64,000 nt of DNA from Fictibacillus arsenicus (GTDB taxonomy: Bacteria; Bacillota; Bacilli; Bacillales; Fictibacillaceae). This document shows positions 1-6,811 of the stretch, in pieces. The notes under the pieces were generated by a model. The model was not told where the DNA came from and searched no databases. It saw only the letters and a program-made list of their open reading frames with translations. Every line of letters begins with the position of its first letter. Position 1 is the first letter of the stretch. The stretch spans positions 310,001-374,000 of the forward strand of contig NZ_CP016761.1 in assembly GCF_001642935.1 (NCBI RefSeq). Reading direction: 5' to 3'. The position numbers were made by a program, and so were the translations under genes.

Positions 1-2
1 CC

Positions 3-1367
3 GGGATGAACGACCACGAAAGAATGGAGCAACAGGAGCAATTTCTGCAAGATGAATCTTCTGTAATGGTTGCAACATCTGCGTTTGGTATGGGGATCGA
101 TAAGTCGAACATCCGATACGTCATTCATTTTCAGCTGCCGAAAAATATGGAAAGCTATTATCAGGAAGCAGGCCGTGCTGGCCGAGACGGATTACCGAGT
201 GAATGTATTCTTCTTTATTCGTCTCAGGACGTTCAAGTTCAGCGGTTCTTGATCGATCAGTCAAGTGAATCTGACCGCATTTCGCAGGAACTTGAAAAAC
301 TGCAGCTTATGGTGGATTACTGTCATACAGAAAGCTGTCTGCAAAAAATGATAGTGCGCTACTTCAGTGACGAAGAAATACCGCCATGCGGACGCTGCGG
401 CAATTGTACGGATTCACGGGAAAGCATTGAGGTAACAAGGGAAGCTCAAATCGTTCTTTCCTGTATCGTGCGAATGGGGCAGAAAAGATTCGGTAAAACA
501 ATCATCGCCCAGGTGCTGACAGGATCCAAAAATAAAAAAGTGCAGGAGCTGAAATTTCAGAAGCTGCCAACATACGGCATGATGAAAGAAAAAAGCATAA
601 AAGAAGTCACCGACTTTATTGAATTCTTTATCTCACAAGAACTGATTGCGGTAGAGCATGGCTCTTTTCCGACTCTTTACATAAAAGAAAAAGGAAAAGA
701 TGTTCTGTTAGGAAAAGAAACCGTGATGCGAAAAGAAGCAGTTCAGACAAAGCAGGTTTCAAACGACGATCCATTGTTCGAAGAACTTCGAATGGTCCGA
801 AAGGCCATCGCAGAAAAAGAAAACGTACCGCCGTTTGTTATTTTTGCTGATACGGCGCTGAAAGATATGTGCGTAAAGCTGCCTGAAACAAAAGAAGAGT
901 TTTTAACAGTCACAGGAGTTGGTCAAAATAAACTAGAGAAGTATGGTGAACAGTTTATCGAGGCAATTCTGGAGTTTTTAGTACAAAACCCCGAACGCAA
1001 GGAGAATGCAGTGAAGGGGTCTGTCCCGGGGACAGACCCCAATAAGAAAAAAGCGACACCAAATTCTCACCTTGAAACATACACGTTTTATAAAGAGGAA
1101 ATGTCTGTTGAAGAAATAGCAGAACATCGTGATCTGGCAGTGAGTACAGTGGAAAGCCACCTTATTCAATGCATGCAGGAAGGGATGGACGTTCATATGG
1201 AAGACCTCATTCCAGATGAATATATCGCTGAGATCGAAAACGCCATCCAGCAGGCTGGCGGAGAAAAGTTAAAGCCGATCAAAGAATTGCTTCCTGATGA
1301 AGTAAGCTATTTTATGATTAAAGTGTTTTTGCTTCAAAATGAGAATGGGAAACGGGTGACATTATGA
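3..1367 (+). CDS. recQ: ATP-dependent DNA helicase RecQ, 5'-truncated by window edge
   Basis: This is the C-terminal part of a RecQ superfamily-2 3'-5' DNA helicase used in recombination and replication-fork repair. The frame is open from the left edge, so the N-terminal Walker A/DEAH lobe lies outside the window. Visible parts are the end of helicase lobe 2 with motif VI (QEAGRAGRDG), the RQC zinc site with four cysteines (ESC, then CGRCGNC), an HRDC domain around residues 250-325, and a C-terminal helix-turn-helix (SVEEIAEHRDLAVSTVESHL). A GC-rich palindrome lies in frame in the linker after HRDC. The stop overlaps the start of the next gene by 4 nt, so the two are probably cotranscribed. 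Identity is confident; whether it is the RecQ or RecS paralogue is less so. Confidence 0.93.
   Translation, partial: GMNDHERMEQQEQFLQDESSVMVATSAFGMGIDKSNIRYVIHFQLPKNMESYYQEAGRAGRDGLPSECILLYSSQDVQVQRFLIDQSSESDRISQELEKLQLMVDYCHTESCLQKMIVRYFSDEEIPPCGRCGNCTDSRESIEVTREAQIVLSCIVRMGQKRFGKTIIAQVLTGSKNKKVQELKFQKLPTYGMMKEKSIKEVTDFIEFFISQELIAVEHGSFPTLYIKEKGKDVLLGKETVMRKEAVQTKQVSNDDPLFEELRMVRKAIAEKENVPPFVIFADTALKDMCVKLPETKEEFLTVTGVGQNKLEKYGEQFIEAILEFLVQNPERKENAVKGSVPGTDPNKKKATPNSHLETYTFYKEEMSVEEIAEHRDLAVSTVESHLIQCMQEGMDVHMEDLIPDEYIAEIENAIQQAGGEKLKPIKELLPDEVSYFMIKVFLLQNENGKRVTL
1016..1040. repeat. GC-rich perfect palindrome inside recQ
   Basis: The sequence GGGGTCTGTCCC-G-GGGACAGACCCC is a perfect 12-bp inverted repeat around one G. 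It lies in frame in the linker between the HRDC and HTH parts of RecQ and encodes a short Gly/Pro/Asp-rich stretch (KGSVPGTDP). A related GC hairpin occurs at 48968-48982. It resembles a small dispersed palindromic element tolerated in a linker. Confidence 0.7.
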
Positions 1368-2560
1368 AAAAGAACGTCCGGTTAAAAGTGAAATCTTCAT
1401 ATGTGAAGGGCTTAAAAGCAGGCTATCCTCTCATTACAGAGGATGCTGTTCAAAATATCAGCAATGTAAAAGAAGAAGGTACAATCATCGAGCTGTTTGA
1501 TGAGAAAAATGTGTTTCTTGGAAAAGGATACTATGGCAAGCAGAACAAAGGCCGGGGATGGGTCCTGACTCAAAATTCCCAAGAAGTTATCGATCAAAGT
1601 TTTTTTGAAAAGAAAATAAAGAAAGCAGTCGATCATCGAGAAGCACTTTACAACGATTATGAAACGACGGCATTCCGTGTTTTTAACGGCGAAGGAGACG
1701 GAATCGGCGGACTGACAATTGATCATTATAACGGCTATTACGTCCTTACTTGGTACAGTGAAGGAATCTATGCGTTTAAAGATGAAGTGATCGAGTCTCT
1801 TAAAAACATCGTTAAGGTAAAAGGGCTGTACGAGAAGAAGCGTTTTGCCGTAAAAGGAAAGTACATCGATGATGATGATTTTGTGGAAGGTGAACAAGCT
1901 CCAAGTCCTTTAATCGTTCGGGAAAATGGTATCCACTTTGCGGTTTATTTAAATGATGGCGCAATGGTCGGCATTTTCTTAGATCAGCGAGACGTTCGAA
2001 AAACAATTCTCGACCGTTATGCAAAAGGAAAAACAGTACTCAATACATTTTCATACACAGGGGCGTTTTCAGTAGCAGCCGCACTAGGCGGAGCAACAAA
2101 AACAACGAGTGTTGACTTGGCCAACAGAAGCCGAAGCAAAACACAGGAACAGTTTAGTGTGAACGGTCTGGATTATGAAGATCACGACATTATCGTAGAA
2201 GATGTGTTCAACTACTTTAAGTATGCGGTTCGAAAAGAGCTGTCGTTTGATCTCGTCATTCTCGATCCGCCTAGCTTTGCCCGCTCGAAAAAACATACAT
2301 TCAGCGCAGGGAAAGATTACCCTGAGCTATTGGCACAAGCGATTCAGATTACAGAAGAAAATGGTGTCATTGTAGCCTCTTCCAACTGCAGTACTTTCGG
2401 TATGAAAAAGTTTAAGGACTTTATTGCATCAGCTTTTAAACAAACGGGCGGAACATATGAGATTTTGGAAGAATTCAAGCTGCCTGCAGATTTCAAAACA
2501 CATAAAGAGTTTAAAGAAGGAAACTACCTGAAAGTTGTTTTCATACAAAAGTTAAGTTAA
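1364..2560 (+). CDS. class I SAM-dependent rRNA methyltransferase (RlmI/YwbD family)
   Basis: The 398-residue length fits the RlmI-type 23S rRNA cytosine-C5 methyltransferase family (COG1092; ywbD in B. subtilis). The N-terminal ~75 residues look like a PUA RNA-binding domain, followed by an EEHD-like region and a Rossmann methyltransferase domain. The SAM-binding segment (NTFSYTGAFSVAAALGG) and the catalytic-loop motif LDPPSFARSK are clear. The ATG overlaps the recQ stop (ATGA), implying translational coupling. The exact target base is not deducible from sequence. Confidence 0.88.
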   Translation: MKKNVRLKVKSSYVKGLKAGYPLITEDAVQNISNVKEEGTIIELFDEKNVFLGKGYYGKQNKGRGWVLTQNSQEVIDQSFFEKKIKKAVDHREALYNDYETTAFRVFNGEGDGIGGLTIDHYNGYYVLTWYSEGIYAFKDEVIESLKNIVKVKGLYEKKRFAVKGKYIDDDDFVEGEQAPSPLIVRENGIHFAVYLNDGAMVGIFLDQRDVRKTILDRYAKGKTVLNTFSYTGAFSVAAALGGATKTTSVDLANRSRSKTQEQFSVNGLDYEDHDIIVEDVFNYFKYAVRKELSFDLVILDPPSFARSKKHTFSAGKDYPELLAQAIQITEENGVIVASSNCSTFGMKKFKDFIASAFKQTGGTYEILEEFKLPADFKTHKEFKEGNYLKVVFIQKLS

Positions 2561-2578
2561 GGATGCGGAGGGAGTCCT

Positions 2579-3232
2579 ATGAATAATTTTGGACGCATTT
2601 TAATTATGACTTCAGTAGAAGCAGAACGAGACGCGATTTTAAGAGGAATAGAGTCTGACTCCCGGATCGACGTAAAGCTGGCAGGCGTCGGTCCGATTTC
2701 TGCTGGGATTCAAACGGCAAAAGCTTTGGCAGCAGACGAATATGAACTTGTTATTAACATGGGGATAGCCGGCGGATTTGCAGATAAGGCAGAGGTTGGT
2801 TCACTCGTAATCGCAAACGAAATGGTTTCTGCTGATTTAGGTGCCGAATCGCCTGAAGGATTTATTACATTGGACGAGCTCGGATTTGGAGCATCAACCC
2901 GTGTGGAAGCAGATGGTGATTTGGGTGAGATTTTATTGGAGGCCATTAAAGCAGCAGGCATATCTGTCCGAGTGGGAAACATTTTAACGTTATCAACAGT
3001 AACAGGGACTGTAGAAACAACCTCTAAACTGCAACATCGTGAACCTGGTGCATTGGCTGAAGCGATGGAAGGGTACGGAGTTGCGATGGCGGCGAAAGAG
3101 TTCGGTTTGCCAGTTTTAGAGATTCGTTCTATTTCTAACCCAATCGGTCCTCGGGATCGTTCTGCTTGGCGGATTAAAGATGCATTAGTTACACTGGAAT
3201 CAGCCAGTAAAGTTATCGCGGAGGTTTTGTAA
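2579..3232 (+). CDS. mqnB: futalosine hydrolase (menaquinone biosynthesis)
   Basis: This is a 217-residue phosphorylase/nucleosidase-fold protein of the futalosine hydrolase family. It cleaves futalosine to dehypoxanthine futalosine and hypoxanthine in the alternative menaquinone pathway. The N-terminal strand with TSVEAERDAI, the substrate-loop segment NMGIAGGFAD and the late EIRSISNPIG segment are typical of MTA/SAH-nucleosidase relatives. A strong GGAGGGAG precedes the ATG. The stop overlaps mqnD by one base, and that pairing supports MqnB over a general nucleosidase such as Pfs. Confidence 0.92.
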   Translation: MNNFGRILIMTSVEAERDAILRGIESDSRIDVKLAGVGPISAGIQTAKALAADEYELVINMGIAGGFADKAEVGSLVIANEMVSADLGAESPEGFITLDELGFGASTRVEADGDLGEILLEAIKAAGISVRVGNILTLSTVTGTVETTSKLQHREPGALAEAMEGYGVAMAAKEFGLPVLEIRSISNPIGPRDRSAWRIKDALVTLESASKVIAEVL

Positions 3233-4077
3233 TGAGTAAAATGAGTATTGCTTTTTCTCCTTGTCCGAATGATACGTTTGTTTTTCACGCGTTGGTTCAT
3301 GGCCTTGTGCCAGGAGCACCTGAATTTGATGTTACATATGCAGATATTGATATTACGAATGGATTAGCAGCTCGATCAGATGAACTTGATATTTTGAAGA
3401 TCTCTTATGCGGCTTTGCCATGGGTTCTTGACAAGTATGCACTTATTCCATGCGGAGGTGCATTAGGACGCGGCTGCGGTCCGCTCGTTCTCGTCAATCA
3501 GCCAGGTGATGTAAGTCCTGAAATGCTGTCTGGTAAGAAGGTCGCTGTTCCGAGCGAGCGTTCCACTGCTTATATGCTGTTCCGCTTGTGGGCAGCACAA
3601 AATGTTCCAGGCGGAGTAGGCGAGATAATCGTCATGCCGTTTAATGAGATAATGCCAGCAGTTAAGGATGGACGGATCGACGCAGGTCTCGTCATTCATG
3701 AAGCGCGATTCACGTACCAAGACTATGGACTGACGATGCTTGCGGATATGGGGAACTGGTGGGAAGAAGATACAGGACTTCCGATTCCGTTAGGCGCGAT
3801 CATCGCCCGCCGTTCACTAGATTTAGAATCTATTACGAAGTGGATTAAAGAATCAGTAGAATATGCGTGGCAGAATCCTGAAGCTTCAAAAGACTATGTG
3901 ATGCAGCATGCGAGCGAACTGTCTCCAGAAGTAGCACAGTCTCATATCAATCTATATGTGAATGATTTTACCGCAGCTCTTGGTGAAAAAGGCTTTGAAG
4001 CTATCACAATGCTGTTAAATCGTGCCGGGGAAGAGGGCATTGTACCAAAGAAGGATTATACGAGTCTATTAAAATAG
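3232..4077 (+). CDS. mqnD: 1,4-dihydroxy-6-naphthoate synthase
   Basis: This 281-residue periplasmic-binding-protein-fold enzyme matches MqnD, which makes 1,4-dihydroxy-6-naphthoate from cyclic dehypoxanthine futalosine. The N-terminus has the family signature FSPCPNDTFVFHA. Later features are GCGPLVLV, a SERSTAYMLFRLW stretch and the VIHEARFTY motif. It overlaps mqnB (TAATG), with GGAGG about 8 nt upstream inside the mqnB 3' end. The other futalosine genes (mqnA, mqnC, mqnE) are not in this window. No obvious terminator follows. Confidence 0.94.
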   Translation: MSKMSIAFSPCPNDTFVFHALVHGLVPGAPEFDVTYADIDITNGLAARSDELDILKISYAALPWVLDKYALIPCGGALGRGCGPLVLVNQPGDVSPEMLSGKKVAVPSERSTAYMLFRLWAAQNVPGGVGEIIVMPFNEIMPAVKDGRIDAGLVIHEARFTYQDYGLTMLADMGNWWEEDTGLPIPLGAIIARRSLDLESITKWIKESVEYAWQNPEASKDYVMQHASELSPEVAQSHINLYVNDFTAALGEKGFEAITMLLNRAGEEGIVPKKDYTSLLK

Positions 4078-4145
4078 AAAGTGGACAAATTATCTAGAAA
4101 ACTCGACAGATTATCTTGATTAACCACTTGCCCCAATCCTGCATA

Positions 4146-4177
4146 CCTTATAACAAGCAGAAAAATCTGTTATAAGG
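4146..4177 (+). promoter_or_regulatory. hairpin sequestering the Shine-Dalgarno of the downstream small gene
   Basis: CCTTATAACA at 4146-4155 pairs perfectly over 10 bp with TGTTATAAGG at 4168-4177. The 3' arm contains the first half of the AAGGAGG ribosome site of the gene at 4187. The hairpin could limit translation or melt with temperature; it could equally be a DNA operator. Regulation is inference. Confidence 0.5.
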
Positions 4178-4186
4178 AGGCGCAAT

Positions 4187-4378
4187 ATGTCTAATACAAA
4201 CGTGTTAACATTGATTGGTGCTTTACTAGCTGGTTACTTTCTACTTGGATTGCCATTAGGCGGAACGTTTTTAGCTGCATTCGGTCCAGCGATCAAGATT
4301 ATCGCTATCCTAACCGTTTTAGTGTTCGCAGCTGTATTGATCTACAAAGGTATATTGGACTTATTAGGTAAACAATAG
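4187..4378 (+). CDS. small two-pass membrane protein, unknown function
   Basis: This 63-residue protein is almost entirely hydrophobic and has two predicted membrane segments (about residues 7-27 and 31-56), separated by a short glycine/proline turn and ending in a short basic tail. An excellent AAGGAGG lies 9 nt before the ATG, so it is very probably translated. A bidirectional terminator follows at once. It could be transcribed with mqnBD or alone from the 110-nt gap. No family with a known role is recognised. Confidence 0.75.
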   Translation: MSNTNVLTLIGALLAGYFLLGLPLGGTFLAAFGPAIKIIAILTVLVFAAVLIYKGILDLLGKQ

Positions 4379-4388
4379 TCATAAAAAA

Positions 4389-4417
4389 GAACCCGCTGCC
4401 ACCAGCGGGTTCTTGTT
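4389..4417. terminator. bidirectional intrinsic terminator
   Basis: A 10-bp stem GAACCCGCTG/CAGCGGGTTC (4389-4398 with 4403-4412) has a CCAC loop and A-rich/T-rich flanks. It serves the small membrane gene on + and the NTF2-like gene on -, which end on either side. Confidence 0.85.
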
Positions 4418-4868
4418 ACTTACTTAGCAATTCTTTTAGCTCTTCCGTCATCTTTTCTAAAAGTTCTGGCCGGCCATGAAATTGTGCTGGTGTGTTTTGA
4501 AAAAGCTTAATAAGCCAGCTTTCACCTTCTTTTACCGCAACGACCGTATGATGCGTATTCAGTTCAGGAGAAAGTTCTGTTTTTCCGATAGGCACCATTC
4601 CTGCAATGGCGCGGAGGATTACAGCGTTATCGCTTAAAAAAGAAACACTTTTTACTTTCCCGAAATAAGGAGGAGTCGGAAAGTTTTCAAAGATGGGATT
4701 CAGATGTGAATAAATTTCATCACGGCCGATTGCCTGGCTTCCATCATATCCAATCATCTCGGCATCACCTGTAAAATGATCAGCCATGCTCCGTGCATCT
4801 CGTTCATTCCAGGCATTCAAAAAGCGATGATAAAGACCTTGAACCGATTTGCCTTCCACAGAATTCAT
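4416..4868 (-). CDS. SgcJ/EcaC-like NTF2-fold protein
   Basis: This is a small (150-residue) cone-fold protein of the SnoaL/NTF2 superfamily. It has the typical opening VQGLYHRFLNAWNERDA, then a central DAEMIGYDGSQAIGRDEI segment and a C-terminal strand WLIKLFQNTPAQFHGRP. The start chosen is the internal ATG at 4868, preceded by GGAGG 7 nt away; the longer frame to 4931 has no ribosome site. Members of this family are usually annotated as SgcJ/EcaC oxidoreductase-like, but the chemistry is unproven, so only the fold should be trusted. Confidence 0.75.
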   Translation of the reverse strand: MNSVEGKSVQGLYHRFLNAWNERDARSMADHFTGDAEMIGYDGSQAIGRDEIYSHLNPIFENFPTPPYFGKVKSVSFLSDNAVILRAIAGMVPIGKTELSPELNTHHTVVAVKEGESWLIKLFQNTPAQFHGRPELLEKMTEELKELLSK

Positions 4869-4952
4869 TGCCAGTCCTCCATATGTATGATTTGTTGTGT
4901 ATCCATCATAACAAAAAAAGTCACCATCCAAAAATGGTGACCTAAAAGAAAC

Positions 4953-6053
4953 TTATTTCTGTCTTGCAGCAGCCCTTTTTTCAATTTCCGCATTAAGCGA
5001 CTTTTGAATTTCATCAATCTTGTTAAAGTCCATGGCTCCCACATAATATTTCTCTAACTCATCATGCTTTCGTTTGGCTTCTGCTAGAAAGCTGATAGCT
5101 TCTTTCATTTTTTCTGAATATCGCCAGCTTATGACCTTTAACTCAGCAGTATATTTTTCATCTGTACCTGGTGTGATTGTTTTTGCGTACATATCTACAA
5201 TGGAGTCACCAGACCGTTCAGGAAAATATTCATGCGGTGCAGTACTGTCAAAGATCGCAAAACCCAGCTCTCTCACAATGACCATATCAAGGCTGTTCGG
5301 ATCGAAACCGCAGTGATAAATCTCCACATCATAACCAGATGCTTCAGCATTGGCTGCAAGTTTTTTTAACATAGTGGACTTACCAGAACCAGGACGTCCT
5401 TTAATAAAGTATCTTTCCTTTAAACCCTCAGTTAAATTTGGAACGAAGTCTTTAGCCCCTAGCGGAGTGGCTGCTCCTAAGAAACGGTGATAGACATCTC
5501 CTTGTGTGTTCTGTTTTTTCGAAAAGAATTTGTGCATCAGTTCATCTGTAAGTTCATTCGCCTTGTTATAGTCCATATTCTCGATATAAATCTTTTCCCA
5601 TTCGTCGTGAACAAGCAAGGCTTCATGGAAGATGGAATAAGCCGTTTGGAAATCAGCAGAAATTTCCTCGGATAGCTGAAGAATTTCTATCTTATGTTCA
5701 GCAAGCTGATTGGAATCCCACGCAACACCTAAGTTCACGTATTCCTCAATTGCACCTGGAGCTTTTGGTTCAATAACATGGGGAGAAGTTCCATCAACAA
5801 TTCCTACTTTCAAATCACGCAGTATGACACCATCGATTGAGCCATTATCAGAAGCACAATGGATATACTCAACATCATACCCCTCGTCGTTCCACTTTTT
5901 TCCGATGGCTTTCATTAATGTAGACTTGCCTGTTCCAGGTCCGCCCTTAAGTATAAAAAGACGTTCAAGGCCGTTAAGATTCGATTCAAATAAGTTATGA
6001 AAACCCCTTGCTGTATTGCCGCCAGCATAATAATTCAGAATTTTTCCAGTCAA
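4953..6053 (-). CDS. double P-loop ATPase (PRK06851-type protein)
   Basis: About 366 residues form two homologous halves. Each begins with a Walker A: GGPGTGKST near residue 40 and GRPGSGKST near residue 225. Each continues with a YDVE.. strand, an HC motif (YIHCASD and IYHCGFD), and an ATSPHV- or TAPHEY-type loop, and ends with a helical tail containing MDYNK or MDFNK. This is an internal duplication. The family is widespread in Firmicutes but has no assigned function that I know. The TTG at 6053 is chosen because AGGAG lies about 11 nt upstream and would overlap the alternative GTG at 6065. It is monocistronic; no partner is evident. Confidence 0.8.
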   Translation of the reverse strand: MTGKILNYYAGGNTARGFHNLFESNLNGLERLFILKGGPGTGKSTLMKAIGKKWNDEGYDVEYIHCASDNGSIDGVILRDLKVGIVDGTSPHVIEPKAPGAIEEYVNLGVAWDSNQLAEHKIEILQLSEEISADFQTAYSIFHEALLVHDEWEKIYIENMDYNKANELTDELMHKFFSKKQNTQGDVYHRFLGAATPLGAKDFVPNLTEGLKERYFIKGRPGSGKSTMLKKLAANAEASGYDVEIYHCGFDPNSLDMVIVRELGFAIFDSTAPHEYFPERSGDSIVDMYAKTITPGTDEKYTAELKVISWRYSEKMKEAISFLAEAKRKHDELEKYYVGAMDFNKIDEIQKSLNAEIEKRAAARQK

Positions 6054-6263
6054 TTTTAAAAACACTCCTCTTATAGTTAGTTGTGTTTCCTACATGTATA
6101 GTATGAGAAGGAGAACGAATAGGTGAAAGCCTAAGAAAAGAGTTTAATAATTAAATTGTTGAAATATGATGAAATAAAAAGAAATTTTACGAAAAAAGAA
6201 GTATGACTAACAAAAGTGGAATAAAAGAAGGCCAAACAACATAATATTGATTATTCTGAATAT

Positions 6264-6291
6264 TTGAAATAAATTAAAAATAGGTTAATAT
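6264..6291 (+). promoter_or_regulatory. sigma-A-type promoter for the structured RNA
   Basis: TTGAAA (6264-6269) and TAATAT (6286-6291) are separated by 16 bp in an AT-rich tract, with predicted initiation near 6298. It lies just upstream of the repeated RNA modules and points toward them. Confidence 0.6.
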
Positions 6292-6338
6292 GTAGTTAAC
6301 AAATGAAACACAACCTTTACAAGGAAGGCGTGATTCCA

Positions 6339-6365
6339 ATGACGCAAGTAAGCGAAGCATATTAA
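6339..6365 (+). other. micro-ORF 1 (8 codons) in RNA module 1
   Basis: The sequence encodes MTQVSEAY and stops with TAA. AAGGAAGG lies about 10 nt upstream of the ATG. The last codons and stop overlap the 5' arm of helix P1, so translation would compete with folding. It may be a real leader peptide or a by-product of a conserved RNA motif. Confidence 0.35.
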
Positions 6366-6463
6366 ATCACATCCAGGTAGAGATCAGCCCGTGAAAACTG
6401 ATTTCGAGATGTGTGGATATGCGGGAACGCGCAAATACACATTACGGAAAGAGGATGATTCCA

Positions 6464-6490
6464 ATGACGTATGTGAGCGAAGCATGCTAA
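6464..6490 (+). other. micro-ORF 2 (8 codons) in RNA module 2
   Basis: The sequence encodes MTYVSEAC and stops with TAA. GGAAAGAGG lies 9 nt upstream. Compared with micro-ORF 1, the V codon changes synonymously (GTA to GTG), while the last residue changes together with the P1 helix. Confidence 0.35.
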
Positions 6491-6680
6491 GATCATGTTG
6501 CAGACGGAAATAGCCGGTGAAAACTATTTTCGCAGCGTGTGGGCATGTGGGAAATTACCAGAGTGAAGGAAAAATATTGATCTAATGCAAGGCAATTGAT
6601 TGAACGGACAATTAATTGAAGTCTAGTTATGGGATGAATAACTAGCATTGTGTATTAGTAAGAAAGGAAAGAAAGTTTAA

Positions 6681-6704
6681 GTGAATATTGTGAGTGAAAG
6701 CTAA
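6681..6704 (+). other. micro-ORF 3 (7 codons) abutting the terminator
   Basis: GTG-initiated, it reads MNIVSES then TAA, sharing V-S-E with the other two. AAGGAAAG lies about 9 nt upstream. Its stop codon directly abuts the 5' arm of the terminator, the geometry expected if ribosome position influenced termination. Confidence 0.3.
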
Positions 6705-6748
6705 AGGCGCTGTTTATGTGATATATACATATTCAGCGTCTTTATTTT
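6705..6748 (+). terminator. intrinsic terminator of the structured RNA
   Basis: AGGCGCTG (6705-6712) pairs with CAGCGTCT (6734-6741), with an inner ATGT/ACAT pairing, followed by a T-rich run. It sits only 60-70 nt before the start of the SWIM gene. Confidence 0.75.
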
Positions 6749-6811
6749 GTTCAAGTTCAAACATAAGATACAATGGCTTTAAGAAGGTTTATACAGTTGG
6801 AGGAGATTGAT

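Larger units (their letters stand above)
6298..6748 (+). ncRNA. candidate structured RNA with two covarying tandem modules
   Basis: This stretch has no normal ORF but a promoter, two ~110-nt related modules, two further hairpins and a terminator. In each module three nested helices are conserved with compensatory changes. P1 is GCATAT/ATATGC (6357-6362, 6417-6422) in module 1 and GCATGC/GCATGT (6482-6487, 6543-6548) in module 2. P2 is CACATC/GATGTG (6368-6373, 6408-6413) and ATGTTGC/GCAGCGT (6495-6501, 6532-6538). P3 is an 8-bp stem (6380-6387/6398-6405; 6506-6513/6524-6531) closed by the loop CCSGTGAAAA. Perfect 8-bp and 10-bp hairpins follow at 6623-6645 and 6593-6618. I recognise no known riboswitch or RNA family. 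It may be a free RNA or a leader of the SWIM gene. Confidence 0.65.

Noticed and set aside
2710-3300. 196-codon ORF antisense to mqnB
   Set aside because: Frame is a shadow of mqnB; no ribosome site and no family features.
6298-6748. Known riboswitch (c-di-AMP, guanidine, Mn2+, THF, SAM classes)
   Set aside because: None of the consensus segments I remember for these classes is present; the element is duplicated and precedes a SWIM gene.
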